Below are positions 34,868-45,057 of a stretch of 64,000 nucleotides of DNA, in pieces. Made by a program: the position numbers and the translations under genes. Source of the stretch: Pseudomonas sp. TH15 (lineage in GTDB: Bacteria > Pseudomonadota > Gammaproteobacteria > Pseudomonadales > Pseudomonadaceae); the NCBI RefSeq assembly GCF_016651105.1, contig NZ_JAEKEL010000001.1, forward strand, positions 2,284,001-2,348,000, read 5' to 3'. How positions within the stretch are numbered: position 1 is the first letter of the stretch; every line of letters begins with the position of its first letter. A model generated the notes under the pieces. That model did no database searches and had not been told where the DNA came from. It saw only the letters and a program-made list of their open reading frames with translations.

Positions 34868-35212
34868 TCAATGTTTTTGCTTGTCGCTACCAGCCGATAA
34901 ATCGTGCAAATGACGGCGGGACAATGCGAGAAAACGCGGGGTCGGACCGACGTCTTCGTACAGTGGGTCACCTTCTTCGTCGGTCGCCACCACGGTCTGG
35001 CCTCTCACGTAGGGGAAACTCGCCTCGAGCTCCTCAAGCGCCGCGCCGATCAACTCGCCCAGCAGTTCTTCGGGATGCCGTTTGGGGTACATCTCGGTAA
35101 TCGCTGCCAGCCGGGCGGCGGCTTCCACGTCCAGGTGAATCGTGTAGCCAGTGTCGGTCAGGCGACCCTTGGCGTTTTCTTCCCAATGCTGGGCTAGCTC
35201 GCGAATTTTCAT
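34868..35212 (-). CDS. Conserved small protein of unknown function
   Basis: 114 residues from ATG 35212 (GAGG 5 nt upstream). It starts MKIRELAQHWEENAKGRLT. The middle (LDVEAAARLAAITEMYPKRH) looks helical, and an acidic segment ATDEEGDPLYEDVGPTPRF follows. It is common next to ppc in pseudomonads and sometimes called a pilin assembly protein, a name I cannot support from the sequence. It is divergent from ppc, with 200 bp between. Confidence 0.75.
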   Translation of the reverse strand: MKIRELAQHWEENAKGRLTDTGYTIHLDVEAAARLAAITEMYPKRHPEELLGELIGAALEELEASFPYVRGQTVVATDEEGDPLYEDVGPTPRFLALSRRHLHDLSAGSDKQKH

Positions 35213-35412
35213 AATGACCTCATGGCACACCTGCTCGTGGCAGGCAGGGTGAGTGTCCGGCTTTGGCCGGCGGCAGCCGTTGTACGGCTTACTGTTGAGA
35301 CTAGCTTTAACGCCTAAGGTTTAAAGTCCCTTCGTCGTTTGCTTGTAAGAACCGCTTTACGGCGGCACTCTTAACGTTCATAGCCGCCCGGATTTTTGCT
35401 GGAGAACTGCTG

Positions 35413-38043
35413 ATGACCGATATTGATGCACGCTTGCGCGAGGACGTTCACCTGTTGGGTGAACTGTTGGGCAACACCATTCGTGAACAGTACGGGGATG
35501 GTTTTCTCGACAAGATCGAGCAGATCCGCAAGGGCGCCAAGGCCGACCGTCGCGGTTCGATGGACGCCGAACTCAGCGCCAGCCTCAACCAATTGAGCGA
35601 AGACGAGTTGCTGCCGGTGGCGCGGGCGTTCAACCAGTTCCTCAACCTGGCCAATATCGCCGAGCAATATCAGCTGATTCACCGCCGCGAAGAGTCGCAG
35701 CCCGCGCCGTTCGAAGCCCGGGTGCTGCCGGAACTGCTCGCCCGTCTGCGTGCTGAAGGCCACAGCGCCGAATCCCTTGCGCGACAGCTCGGTCGACTGG
35801 AAATCGAGTTGGTGTTAACCGCTCACCCGACCGAAGTGGCCCGCCGCACGCTGATCCAGAAATACGATGCCATCGCCGCGCAACTGGCGGCCCAGGACCA
35901 TCGTGACCTGACCAGCGCCGAGCGCGAGCAGATCCAGGCGAAATTGCAGCGTCTGATCGCCGAAGCCTGGCACACCGAAGAAATCCGCCGCACCCGCCCA
36001 ACGCCTGTCGACGAAGCCAAATGGGGCTTTGCGGTGATCGAACATTCGCTGTGGCAAGCGATTCCCAACTATTTGCGCAAGGCCGATCTAGCGCTGCACG
36101 CCGCCACCGGCCTGCGTTTGCCACTGGAGGCGGCGCCGATCCGCTTTGCTTCGTGGATGGGCGGCGATCGCGACGGCAACCCGAATGTCACGGCGTCCGT
36201 CACCCGCGAAGTGCTGTTGCTGGCGCGCTGGATGGCGGCTGATTTGTACCTGCGTGATGTCGATCATCTGGCCGCCGAGTTGTCGATGCAGCAGGCCAGT
36301 GAAGCCCTGAAAGCCAAGGCCGGCGACAGCGCCGAACCTTACCGCGCGGTGCTCAAGCAATTGCGCGAACGTCTGCGGGCAACTCGCAATTGGGCCCAGG
36401 CATCCTTGAAAGTGAGCACGTCAGCAACCGCCGATGTGCTGCAAAACAACCGCGACCTGCTTGATCCGCTGGAACTGTGTTTCAACTCGCTGCATGAATG
36501 CGGCATGGGCGTGATTGCCGACGGTCCGCTGCTCGATTGCCTGCGTCGTGCGGTGACCTTTGGCTTGTTCCTGGTCCGTCTCGACGTGCGTCAGGATTCG
36601 TCGCGGCACACCGCTGCCATGACTGAAATCACCGATTACCTGGGCCTCGGTCGCTACGAAGACTGGAGCGAGGAAGAGCGCATCGCCTTCCTGATGCGCG
36701 AGCAGAACAATCGTCGGCCATTGTTGCCGGCGTATTTCAAGCCGTCCGCTGACACCGCCGAAGTGCTGGCGACCTGCCGGGAAATCGCCGCTGCACCGGG
36801 CGCGTCCCTCGGCTCTTATGTGATCTCCATGGCCGGCGCCGCTTCCGATGTGCTGGCGGTGCAACTGTTGCTCAAAGAGGCCGGCGTATTGCGGCCGATG
36901 CGCGTGGTGCCGCTGTTTGAAACCCTCGCCGACCTCGATAACGCCGGCCCGGTGATCGAAAAGCTGTTGCTGCTGCCGGGCTATCGCGCGCGCCTGCAAG
37001 GGCCGCAGGAAGTGATGATCGGTTACTCCGATTCGGCCAAGGACGCCGGCACCACGGCGGCGGCCTGGGCGCAGTATCGGGCGCAGGAACGTTTGGTGGA
37101 TATCTGCCGCGAGCAGCAAGTGGAGTTGCTGTTGTTCCACGGTCGCGGTGGCACCGTGGGCCGTGGTGGCGGCCCGGCGCACGCGGCAATTCTGTCGCAG
37201 CCGCCGGGTTCGGTGGCGGGGCGTTTCCGCACCACTGAGCAGGGGGAAATGATCCGTTTCAAATTCGGTTTGCCGGACATCGCCGAGCAGAACCTCAATC
37301 TGTATCTGGCCGCGGTGCTCGAAGCGACCTTGCTGCCGCCACCGCCGCCGGAGCCTGCCTGGCGTCATCTGATGGACGAATTGGCGGCGGATGGTGTCAG
37401 TGCTTACCGCGCCGTGGTGCGCGAGAATCCACAATTCGTCGAGTACTTCCGTCAGTCCACGCCGGAACAGGAACTCGGACGGTTGCCGTTGGGCAGTCGC
37501 CCGGCCAAGCGCCGCGCTGGCGGGATTGAAAGCCTGCGAGCGATTCCGTGGATCTTCGGCTGGACCCAGACACGCCTGATGCTGCCGGCCTGGCTCGGTT
37601 GGGAGGCTGCCCTGAGCAAGGCACTGGAACGTGGTGAAGGTGAGTTGCTGGGGCAGATGCGCGAGCAGTGGCCGTTCTTCCGCACGCGCATCGATATGCT
37701 GGAAATGGTGCTGGCCAAGGCTGACGCGGACATCGCGCTGTCTTACGATGAGCGGCTGGTGGAGCCGGATCTTCTACCTTTGGGCGCGCACTTACGCGAC
37801 CTATTGTCGCAGGCCTGTGCGGTGGTCCTTGGCCTGACTGGCCAGTCGCAGCTACTGGCACATAGCCCAGACACCCTCGAATTCATTCGCCTGCGCAACA
37901 CTTACCTCGACCCCCTTCATCTATTGCAGGCTGAGCTGTTGGCCCGTTCGCGGCAACAGGAAGTGGCGCAGGGCAGCCCGGTAGAACAGGCGCTGCTGGT
38001 GTCTGTGGCGGGGATTGCCGCCGGTTTGCGAAATACCGGCTAA
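35413..38043 (+). CDS. ppc: Phosphoenolpyruvate carboxylase
   Basis: 876 residues, close to the E. coli enzyme. It makes oxaloacetate from PEP and bicarbonate, refilling the TCA cycle. Signatures: [61 protein letters not shown] (the mobile catalytic loop), and the C-terminal RNTG that binds the allosteric inhibitor. The ATG at 35413 follows GGAGAACTGCTG. It is monocistronic. Confidence 0.97.
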   Translation: MTDIDARLREDVHLLGELLGNTIREQYGDGFLDKIEQIRKGAKADRRGSMDAELSASLNQLSEDELLPVARAFNQFLNLANIAEQYQLIHRREESQPAPFEARVLPELLARLRAEGHSAESLARQLGRLEIELVLTAHPTEVARRTLIQKYDAIAAQLAAQDHRDLTSAEREQIQAKLQRLIAEAWHTEEIRRTRPTPVDEAKWGFAVIEHSLWQAIPNYLRKADLALHAATGLRLPLEAAPIRFASWMGGDRDGNPNVTASVTREVLLLARWMAADLYLRDVDHLAAELSMQQASEALKAKAGDSAEPYRAVLKQLRERLRATRNWAQASLKVSTSATADVLQNNRDLLDPLELCFNSLHECGMGVIADGPLLDCLRRAVTFGLFLVRLDVRQDSSRHTAAMTEITDYLGLGRYEDWSEEERIAFLMREQNNRRPLLPAYFKPSADTAEVLATCREIAAAPGASLGSYVISMAGAASDVLAVQLLLKEAGVLRPMRVVPLFETLADLDNAGPVIEKLLLLPGYRARLQGPQEVMIGYSDSAKDAGTTAAAWAQYRAQERLVDICREQQVELLLFHGRGGTVGRGGGPAHAAILSQPPGSVAGRFRTTEQGEMIRFKFGLPDIAEQNLNLYLAAVLEATLLPPPPPEPAWRHLMDELAADGVSAYRAVVRENPQFVEYFRQSTPEQELGRLPLGSRPAKRRAGGIESLRAIPWIFGWTQTRLMLPAWLGWEAALSKALERGEGELLGQMREQWPFFRTRIDMLEMVLAKADADIALSYDERLVEPDLLPLGAHLRDLLSQACAVVLGLTGQSQLLAHSPDTLEFIRLRNTYLDPLHLLQAELLARSRQQEVAQGSPVEQALLVSVAGIAAGLRNTG

Positions 38044-38298
38044 GGTTTTCCTCTTGGGTCCGGGCGCTCGGCACGCAGGCCGGGTGCCCTTGGGCGAAGG
38101 CCGGAAAAGGTCTGGCAGGCGACAGTTAATGATGGGGTTACGACTTGGGGTACCCCGTCCCAAGGTCACGATGGGCGCGGGTTTCTCCGACTTTCGGCGG
38201 CTTGTGTGGGCAGGGCCTGCTGTGTATCTTGATCAGCCTTTGGCCGTTTGGGCGGCCACGACCCTATTTTTGAGATTGGCCCCACGAGGCGAATCTGA

Positions 38299-38979
<681 letters not shown>

Positions 38980-39001
38980 AAAGTCTGAATCGCTTCATCT
39001 T

Positions 39002-39031
39002 CTACGGCCCGCTTGCGGGTCGTAGTTGTTT
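39002..39031 (+). terminator. Rho-independent terminator after adk
   Basis: CTACGGCCCGC-TT-GCGGGTCGTAG, an 11-bp stem with one G-U pair, then TTGTTT, 22 bp past the adk stop. Confidence 0.85.
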
Positions 39032-39072
39032 ATACTGGCGCACTTTTTCTGACCTCTCTTACGGAAACATCG

Positions 39073-39747
39073 ATGAGCACCTTGCTGGCCCTGGACACCG
39101 CGACTGAAGCTTGCTCCGTTGCCTTGCTGCATGACGGCAAGGTCACGAGCCATTACGAGGTGATCCCGCGCCTGCATGCGCAGAAGCTGCTGCCGATGAT
39201 CCAGCAATTGCTGGCCGACGCCGGTACCACCCTGCAAGCGGTGGATGCCATCGCGTTCGGCCGTGGGCCCGGCGCTTTCACCGGTGTGCGGATCGCCATT
39301 GGCGTGGTGCAGGGTTTGGCGTTTGCGCTGGAGCGTCCGGTGTTGCCGGTGTCTGATCTGGCCGTACTGGCCCAGCGTGCCTATCGCGAACACGGCGTAA
39401 GCCAAGTCGCAGCGGCCATCGATGCGCGGATGGATGAAGTGTATTGGGGCTGCTACCGCGAAACGGCGGGGGAGATGCGGCTTGTCGGTAACGAAGCCGT
39501 GTTGCCGCCGGAAGTCGCAGCATTGCCGGCCGATGCCAGCGGCGAGTGGTTCGGCGCGGGCACCGGTTGGGGGTATGCCGAGCGTATCGGCGTTAACCTG
39601 ATCGGGCAGGATGCGGGAATGTTGCCCCATGCTGAAGACCTGCTGACGCTGGCGCGGTTTGCCTGGGCGCGAGGGGAGGCGATTGTGGCGGATGAGGCGC
39701 AGCCGGTTTATCTGCGCGACAAGGTCGCCACGCCCAAGGCCCGTTGA
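39073..39747 (+). CDS. tsaB: tRNA threonylcarbamoyladenosine biosynthesis protein TsaB
   Basis: 224 residues from ATG 39073. ASKHA-type fold: LALDTATEACSVAL at the start and FGRGPGAFTGVRIAIGVVQG, the YeaZ/TsaB signature. It binds TsaD and TsaE to make t6A37 in ANN-decoding tRNAs; TsaB itself lacks the metal site. The frame is open to 39013, but the upstream stretch overlaps the adk terminator and is not family sequence. Confidence 0.93.
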   Translation: MSTLLALDTATEACSVALLHDGKVTSHYEVIPRLHAQKLLPMIQQLLADAGTTLQAVDAIAFGRGPGAFTGVRIAIGVVQGLAFALERPVLPVSDLAVLAQRAYREHGVSQVAAAIDARMDEVYWGCYRETAGEMRLVGNEAVLPPEVAALPADASGEWFGAGTGWGYAERIGVNLIGQDAGMLPHAEDLLTLARFAWARGEAIVADEAQPVYLRDKVATPKAR

Positions 39748-39770
39748 TTCACTCGATACCGAGTTGGCCC

Positions 39771-39837
39771 TTTCGCGAGCAGGCTCGCTCCCACAGGTAC
39801 TGCGCCGTCCTTGTGGGAGCGAGCCTGCTCGCGAAAG
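39771..39837. repeat. REP pair, GTGGGAGCGAGCCTGCTCGCGA class, arms in inward order
   Basis: TTTCGCGAGCAGGCTCGCTC ... GTGGGAGCGAGCCTGCTCGC: the same class as the 34763 pair but with the arms in the reverse order and a short (~20 bp) core. Confidence 0.85.
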
Positions 39838-39980
39838 ATTTCTGCAGACGACGCCAATCGTCAGTTTCTACCCGCCCGCTTTAAACCTTTTTCCTTTTAT
39901 GTGTTCTAGTTATCACTCGACAGTTTGCGAAGTGGGTAATGCGCCACTAAACTGCCATCACTGATACCGAGCATGCACTT

Positions 39981-40289
39981 ATGCGTATAGACGGCCTTTC
40001 CTCTCAGTCCTACCCCATCAAGCGCAAGCCTCGCAAAGGCAATGTCGCGCTGGATGAATCCGTCGATGACATCGACGGCGAGCTGGAATTTCCGACTGAA
40101 GAGCAACTGGCCGCCCGCGCTGCCAAAGCCTCCGCACAACGCTTGAGCAATCTCCCCGCCCGTCAGCAAGACATGATTTATCACCGCGCCATGAGCAAAA
40201 GCGTAGCGATGGCCCTGGCCAGCTACCTGAGCACCGCCGGTTTTGTCGATTGGGATGCTGATGTGCTGGGCCTCGACCTGTACATCTGA
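39981..40289 (+). CDS. Conserved small protein of unknown function
   Basis: 102 residues. Basic N-terminus (SYPIKRKPRKGN), acidic middle (DESVDDIDGELEFPTEEQL), helical C-terminus (AMSKSVAMALASYLSTAGFVDWD). No signal or transmembrane segment. The stop overlaps the start of the DUF72 gene (TGATG), so the two are translated together. Confidence 0.75.
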   Translation: MRIDGLSSQSYPIKRKPRKGNVALDESVDDIDGELEFPTEEQLAARAAKASAQRLSNLPARQQDMIYHRAMSKSVAMALASYLSTAGFVDWDADVLGLDLYI

Positions 40290-41149
40290 TGCTGCTGCCT
40301 TACTACCTCGGCTGCCCGTCCTGGAGTGAAAACGCCTGGCGCGATTACCTCTATCCGCAAGACGCCAAACCCGCCGAATTCCTGAATCTCTATTCCCAAG
40401 TGTTCAACGCCGTCGAAGGCAACACGACCTTCTACGCGAGCCCGTCTGCCGCCACCGTGCAGCGCTGGGCCGAGATCATGCCCGAACACTTTCGCTTCAC
40501 CGCCAAATTCCCCGGCGACATCAGCCACAGCGGTGACCTGCGTGAACAACTGACCGCTGCCGAAACCTTCCTTCAACTGCTCAGCCCACTGGGCGAGCGG
40601 GTTTCCCCGGTCTGGCTGCAATTATCCAAAAGCTTCACCCCGCAACGACTCTCCGAGCTGGCCGGTTTTATCGACGCCGTCGACCGACCGCTGGCGGTCG
40701 AAGTGCGGCATGACGCATTCTTTGCCAAGGGCGATGCCGAACGCATGCTCAATCGCCTGCTGCTGGACCGCGGTGTCGAGCGTATCTGCCTCGATCCACG
40801 CGCGTTGTTCAGCTGTATTTCTACCGACCCTTCGGTGCTCCACGCCCAATCGAAAAAGCCCAAAGTGCCAGTGCGCCCGGCGGCATTCACGCAATTTCCG
40901 CAGGTGCGTTTTATCGGCCATCCGCAGCTTGAGGCCAACGATCCATTCCTGGTGCCGTGGGTCGAGAAAATTGCCGTGTGGATCGAAGAGGGTCGTACGC
41001 CCTATATCTTCCTGCACACCGCCGACAACCTGTTGGCGGCGAAACTGGCGCAACGTTTTCACGCCAAGCTGATGACGCGTTTGCCTGGCTTGCCGCCGCT
41101 GCCTGAGCTATACAGAGAACCCGCCGCGGAGCAACTTGGTCTGCTCTGA
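40289..41149 (+). CDS. DUF72 (YecE-like) protein
   Basis: 286 residues with the DUF72 TIM-barrel pattern: YYLGCPSWSENAW, VEGNTTFYASPSAATVQRWA, FRFTAKFPGDISHSG, LAVEVRHDAF, YIFLHTADNLLAAKLAQRF. The YecE/YunF family has no settled biochemical role. It is translationally coupled to the small gene upstream. Confidence 0.88.
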   Translation: MLLPYYLGCPSWSENAWRDYLYPQDAKPAEFLNLYSQVFNAVEGNTTFYASPSAATVQRWAEIMPEHFRFTAKFPGDISHSGDLREQLTAAETFLQLLSPLGERVSPVWLQLSKSFTPQRLSELAGFIDAVDRPLAVEVRHDAFFAKGDAERMLNRLLLDRGVERICLDPRALFSCISTDPSVLHAQSKKPKVPVRPAAFTQFPQVRFIGHPQLEANDPFLVPWVEKIAVWIEEGRTPYIFLHTADNLLAAKLAQRFHAKLMTRLPGLPPLPELYREPAAEQLGLL

Positions 41150-41181
41150 GGTGGATTCTTCCTCTTCTCAGGAGCCTGCCA

Positions 41182-42003
41182 ATGGATGCGCAAACCCTTC
41201 GAGCCCAGGCGTTCAAAGCACTGCATGAACGCGCGGGGGCTTTTGTCATTCCCAACCCTTGGGACGCCGGCTCGGCGAAAATGCTCGCCAGCCTTGGCTT
41301 CGAGGCGCTGGCGACCACCAGTGCCGGTTATGCTTTTTCTAACGGTCGTGCCGATGGTGCGTTGACCCTCGACGACACCCTGCTGAACGTCCAGGCGGTT
41401 GTTGCGGCCACGGATCTGCCGGTGGCGGTCGATCTGGAAAACGGCTTCGCAGACGACCCGGCCGAATGTGCGCAGAGTATTTTGCGCGCAGCGGCGGCGG
41501 GCGCTGTCGGCGGCTCGATCGAAGATGCAACTGGCCGTGAAGAGGCGCCGATCTACTGCTTCGAACATGCCGTGGCGCGTATCGAAGCGGCGGTCGCGGC
41601 GGCGCGTAGCCTGCCTTTCCCATTCATGTTGACGGCCCGGGCCGAGAATTTTCTGCACGGCAATCCTGATCTCGCCGACACCATCCGCCGCTTGCAGGCG
41701 TTCGCCGAAGCGGGCGCCGACGTGTTGTATGCGCCGGGTCTGCGCAGTGCCGAAGAGGTGTTGGCGGTGGTCCGTGCCGTGGCGCCGAAACCGGTCAATG
41801 TGTTGATGTCCGGCGGGCGCAAGTTGACGGTCGAGGAACTGAGCGATATGGGCGTCAAGCGCATCAGCGTCGGCTCGGCGCTAGCCCTTGCGGCGTATGG
41901 CGAGTTCTTCCGCGCGGCTGAAGAGATCAAGACGTCGGGCACGTTCAGCTTTACGTCGCGCTCCATGCCGTACGCGCAGGCCAATAAGTTTTTCAAAGGC
42001 TGA
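41182..42003 (+). CDS. Isocitrate lyase/PEP mutase-family enzyme
   Basis: 273 residues. TIM barrel with FVIPNPWDAGSAKML, the Mg-binding VDLENGFADDP, GGSIEDATG and LTARAENFLHG. These match the small PEP-mutase-like lyases (2,3-dimethylmalate lyase or carboxyPEP-mutase type); the KKCGH-type loop of true isocitrate lyases is absent. The substrate cannot be told from sequence. It is two bases from the next gene, so probably in an operon with it. Confidence 0.85.
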   Translation: MDAQTLRAQAFKALHERAGAFVIPNPWDAGSAKMLASLGFEALATTSAGYAFSNGRADGALTLDDTLLNVQAVVAATDLPVAVDLENGFADDPAECAQSILRAAAAGAVGGSIEDATGREEAPIYCFEHAVARIEAAVAAARSLPFPFMLTARAENFLHGNPDLADTIRRLQAFAEAGADVLYAPGLRSAEEVLAVVRAVAPKPVNVLMSGGRKLTVEELSDMGVKRISVGSALALAAYGEFFRAAEEIKTSGTFSFTSRSMPYAQANKFFKG

Positions 42004-42005
42004 GC

Positions 42006-42698
42006 ATGGCGCGTTGGCTTGCACTCAGCGTATTGCTGATCATCGGCGCCGCGTTGGTCAGTGTCTGGCGCGGTTGGCTGGACATCCCGCCGGAGTGGAA
42101 TCCATGGGCGCCACTGGACGTTAAAGCCACGCCCAATTGGCTGACCGGCTATAAGCTGATGCGTTTGCGTGGTGACCCCGACCTCTGCGCGCAGGCGCTG
42201 GCCAGCTCCAATCTGCGCGTCACACGACAATCCGACAGTCCCGACGCCAAGTGCCCGCTGATCGGCGCTTTGCGCGTTCAGGGCGGCGAGGTGGCCCTGA
42301 GCAGCAGTTTCCTCGCCAGTTGCCCGTTGGCGGTAGCGTTTGCCCTGTTCGAGCGCCACGCCTTGCAGCCAGCATCTCAGGCGGTTTACGGCCAGGCCGT
42401 GACGCGGGTCGATCACCTCGGCAGTTTCGCCTGCCGCAACATGTACAACCGCGAGCACGGCGCCCGCAGCCAGCACGCCAGCGCCAACGCGCTGGACATC
42501 GCCGGTTTTCGCCTGGCCGACGGCCGAACGATCAGCGTGCTCAAGGATTGGCCCAAGGATAATCAGGACGCGCGGTTCCTGCGGCAAGTGCGTGACGGCG
42601 CCTGCGACATGTTCAGTGTGGTGTTGAGCCCGGACTACAACGCCGCCCATCGTAATCACTTTCATCTGGATGTCGGGCCGTGGTGGGTGTGTCGCTGA
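42006..42698 (+). CDS. Extensin-like family protein, putative LAS-type peptidase
   Basis: 230 residues. N-terminal signal anchor (LALSVLLIIGAALVSVWRGW), then a Cys-containing domain with FACRNMYNREHGARSQHASANALDIAG and YNAAHRNHFHLDVG. HxxxxxxD followed by HxH is the zinc pattern of LAS/M15-type peptidoglycan peptidases, which supports cell-wall hydrolysis in the periplasm. Four or more Cys may form disulfides. Known only as 'extensin-like C-terminal' family. Confidence 0.82.
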   Translation: MARWLALSVLLIIGAALVSVWRGWLDIPPEWNPWAPLDVKATPNWLTGYKLMRLRGDPDLCAQALASSNLRVTRQSDSPDAKCPLIGALRVQGGEVALSSSFLASCPLAVAFALFERHALQPASQAVYGQAVTRVDHLGSFACRNMYNREHGARSQHASANALDIAGFRLADGRTISVLKDWPKDNQDARFLRQVRDGACDMFSVVLSPDYNAAHRNHFHLDVGPWWVCR

Positions 42699-42702
42699 AA
42701 GC

Positions 42703-43323
42703 TTAAGCGGCGATGCGCAGGTTCTGCAGAACGATCGGGCGAGCCCAGCCGTTATCGAAATCGAGTTGTTTCTGTTGCTCCACCAGCTCTGCGGGCGAGA
42801 ACGGCGGGAACGGCTTGTCCAGCAGGTGCAGTTCGAACTCGGCGATTGGCAGGTGCAGCGGACGTTTCTGCGGCGCGGCGCCAGGTTCCGGTACAGGTTG
42901 ACCGTTGTTGATCACCACCGGACGTACCCAGCTGCTGTCGAAATCCTGCTGCGCTTGCTGGGCCTTGAGCTCTTCCGGCGGGAACGGTGGGAAAGGTTTG
43001 TCGGCCAGGTCCATTTCGAACTCGGCAATCGGCAGGAACAGCGGCTCTGGCGGTTTGACTTCGGTTTCAACCACGTCGCATTCACGCTGGGAAACGATGT
43101 GCGCCAACAGCTCGCTGCCGACGGTCGGCTCGACCGGGCTTTCCAGATCAACCGGTGGAAAGGTACCGCACGCAGGCACAACATCGCTCGACTGTTCGGA
43201 CAGGGCCTGGGCAAAAAAATCTTGCCACAGGTGACTGACGCCGCTCAGTGCCTGGGAGTTTCGCAGGCCATAATCGCCATGACGCGATATGTAGCCTACG
43301 GATGTGCGTTGAATGTCTGACAT
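42703..43323 (-). CDS. Protein of unknown function with two ~45-residue internal repeats
   Basis: 206 residues from ATG 43323. Two tandem units are clear: LPIAEFEMDLADKPFPPFPP followed by QQDFDSSWVRPVVINN, and LPIAEFELHLLDKPFPPFSP followed by QLDFDNGWARPIVLQN. The N-terminal half is Ser/Val-rich with no signal peptide. I recognise no family. It is convergent with the extensin-like gene and divergent from rsmJ. Confidence 0.72.
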   Translation of the reverse strand: MSDIQRTSVGYISRHGDYGLRNSQALSGVSHLWQDFFAQALSEQSSDVVPACGTFPPVDLESPVEPTVGSELLAHIVSQRECDVVETEVKPPEPLFLPIAEFEMDLADKPFPPFPPEELKAQQAQQDFDSSWVRPVVINNGQPVPEPGAAPQKRPLHLPIAEFELHLLDKPFPPFSPAELVEQQKQLDFDNGWARPIVLQNLRIAA

Positions 43324-43416
43324 TTCTCTCGGTCGACGCTCAGGTCTGGCAAAATGCTCGATAGTTTTGTTATCGGCCGTTTTTGCCGATCATTAATTTT
43401 TTGAGCGTTTTTTCCC

Positions 43417-44199
43417 ATGATTGAGCAACCCGCGGCCTGCCGCATCCATGTCGAGGCTTCGGCCCCGGCGTTTCAGCCACAGGCCGAGCAATGGGCCGAA
43501 CGCCTGGGCCTGCCTATGCAAGTGGATGACGGCGAGTTTGCCCTGCAGGTCGGCGAGCAGGGCTTGCAGCTCCAGCAACTGGGGCCTGACGCGCCGGGGC
43601 CGGTGCGGGTGGACTTCGTCGAGGGTGGCGCGGCGCATCGTCGGTTGTTCGGTGGCGGCACCGGGCAGATGATCGCCAAAGCGGTCGGCATCGCCCAAGG
43701 CGTGCGCCCACGGGTGCTGGATGCCACGGCGGGGTTGGGTAAGGATGCGTTCGTGCTGGCGAGCCTGGGTTGCGAAATGAGCCTGATCGAGCGCCAGCCG
43801 CTGATCGGCGCGTTGCTTGAGGATGGCCTGGCCCGTGGCGCGGAAGATTTCGACGTGGCGCCCATCGTGGCGCGGATGCGTTTGCTCAAGGGCAATTCAA
43901 TTGAAGTGATGCGCAATTGGGAAGGTGAGCCGCCGCAGGTGATCTACCTCGACCCGATGTTCCCGCATCGTGAGAAAACGGCATTGGTGAAGAAGGAAAT
44001 GCGTCTGTTCCGCCCGCTGGTGGGCGATGACCCGGATGCGCCGGCATTGCTCGAAGCGGCATTGGCATTGGCCAGCCACCGGGTGGTGGTCAAGCGCCCG
44101 CGCAAGGCGCCATGCATTGAAGGGCCGAAGCCGAGTCATGCGCTGGACGGGAAATCCAGCCGGTATGACATTTATCCGAAGAAAGCGCTCAAGCCTTAA
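43417..44199 (+). CDS. rsmJ: 16S rRNA (guanine1516-N2)-methyltransferase
   Basis: 260 residues. SAM site [19 protein letters not shown], substrate-side motif [11 protein letters not shown] (the NPPY-type position of RsmJ/YhiQ), and conserved [12 protein letters not shown] and [11 protein letters not shown] at the end. It modifies G1516 in helix 45 of the small subunit. No clear Shine-Dalgarno. Confidence 0.92.
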   Translation: MIEQPAACRIHVEASAPAFQPQAEQWAERLGLPMQVDDGEFALQVGEQGLQLQQLGPDAPGPVRVDFVEGGAAHRRLFGGGTGQMIAKAVGIAQGVRPRVLDATAGLGKDAFVLASLGCEMSLIERQPLIGALLEDGLARGAEDFDVAPIVARMRLLKGNSIEVMRNWEGEPPQVIYLDPMFPHREKTALVKKEMRLFRPLVGDDPDAPALLEAALALASHRVVVKRPRKAPCIEGPKPSHALDGKSSRYDIYPKKALKP

Positions 44200-44216
44200 G
44201 ACCGAGTCGCCCCCCC

Positions 44217-44291
44217 ATCGCGAGCAAGCTCGCTCCCACATTGGATTTGTAGCGTTCACAAATCCCCTGTGGGAGCGAGCTTGCTCGCGAT
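44217..44291. repeat. REP pair, GTGGGAGCGAGCTTGCTCGCGAT class, inward order
   Basis: ATCGCGAGCAAGCTCGCTCC ... GTGGGAGCGAGCTTGCTCGC, between convergent rsmJ and mexL. Confidence 0.88.
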
Positions 44292-44318
44292 AGCGTCCTT
44301 CAAAACACTACAAAATGA

Positions 44319-44963
44319 TCAGGCTGTCCCAGGCCGATAAGCCCGCATAAATAACCCCACCACTTCCCGCACATGGCTCTCGGCCGCGTCCCCTTCCAGC
44401 GGTTCGCCGCAGCCATACAGCAAGCGAAAATTCCCCGCGCCCTTGAGCAGGCAAAAGAAATGCTCGGCCGCATTGCGCGGTTTATCGATGCCCAGTGCAC
44501 CGGTCTGATCAATTTTGCTCAGCAACCGCTCCATCCCACTCAACATGCGCTCTGGCCCGGCTTCGAAGAAGATCAGCGAAAGCTTCGGGTCCTGGCTGCC
44601 CAGCGTCATCATCAAACGATGCAGGTTCACCGATTCATCGCTGTTGATCAGTTGATGAAAGCCGCGGGCGATGTTCAGCAGCACCGTTTCCACCGCGATG
44701 CCGTCGGGCAATTCGAAAAACAGCGGTGGCAGTTGCTCTTCGCACTTGGCCACCACGGCAGCGGAGAACAGCGTCTCCTTATCGTTGAAGTGGCTGTAGA
44801 CCGTCAGCTTCGACACCCCGGCCTCGGCGGCCACGGCATCCATGCTGGTGCTCGCGTAACCCTTCGTCAGAAACAGAATTTTCGCCGCGTCGAGGATGGC
44901 CTGGCGCTTGGCCAGATCCTTGGGGCGGCCCGGACCGTTAGGTGCTGAAAGATTGTTCGACAT
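44319..44963 (-). CDS. mexL: TetR-family repressor MexL
   Basis: 214 residues. TetR helix-turn-helix (AILDAAKILFLTKGYASTSM, AAEAGVSKLTVYSHFNDKETLF) and a helical ligand-binding domain with FCLLKGAGNFRLLYG. It is divergent from an RND adaptor-pump pair in the same arrangement as mexL-mexJK of P. aeruginosa, where MexL represses both mexJK and itself. The 94-bp intergenic region has operator-like dyads. Confidence 0.88.
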   Translation of the reverse strand: MSNNLSAPNGPGRPKDLAKRQAILDAAKILFLTKGYASTSMDAVAAEAGVSKLTVYSHFNDKETLFSAAVVAKCEEQLPPLFFELPDGIAVETVLLNIARGFHQLINSDESVNLHRLMMTLGSQDPKLSLIFFEAGPERMLSGMERLLSKIDQTGALGIDKPRNAAEHFFCLLKGAGNFRLLYGCGEPLEGDAAESHVREVVGLFMRAYRPGTA

Positions 44964-44975
44964 TATTCGCTTTTA

Positions 44976-45023
44976 ATACTGGACTGGTGAGTTTGCTATT
45001 AATAACATACCGGCCAGTATAAT
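44976..45023. promoter_or_regulatory. mexL-mexJK intergenic promoter with likely MexL operators
   Basis: For mexJ: TTGCTA (44993-44998), 19-bp spacer, perfect TATAAT (45018-45023). A near-perfect dyad ATACCGGCCAGTAT (45007-45020) overlaps spacer and -10. A related half-conserved copy ATACTGGACTGGT lies at 44976-44988. TetR-type repressors bind such dyads; two sites would let MexL control both directions. Confidence 0.6.
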
Positions 45024-45057
45024 TATTCCAAGCACCATTAGCGAAAGGTCCTTCACC

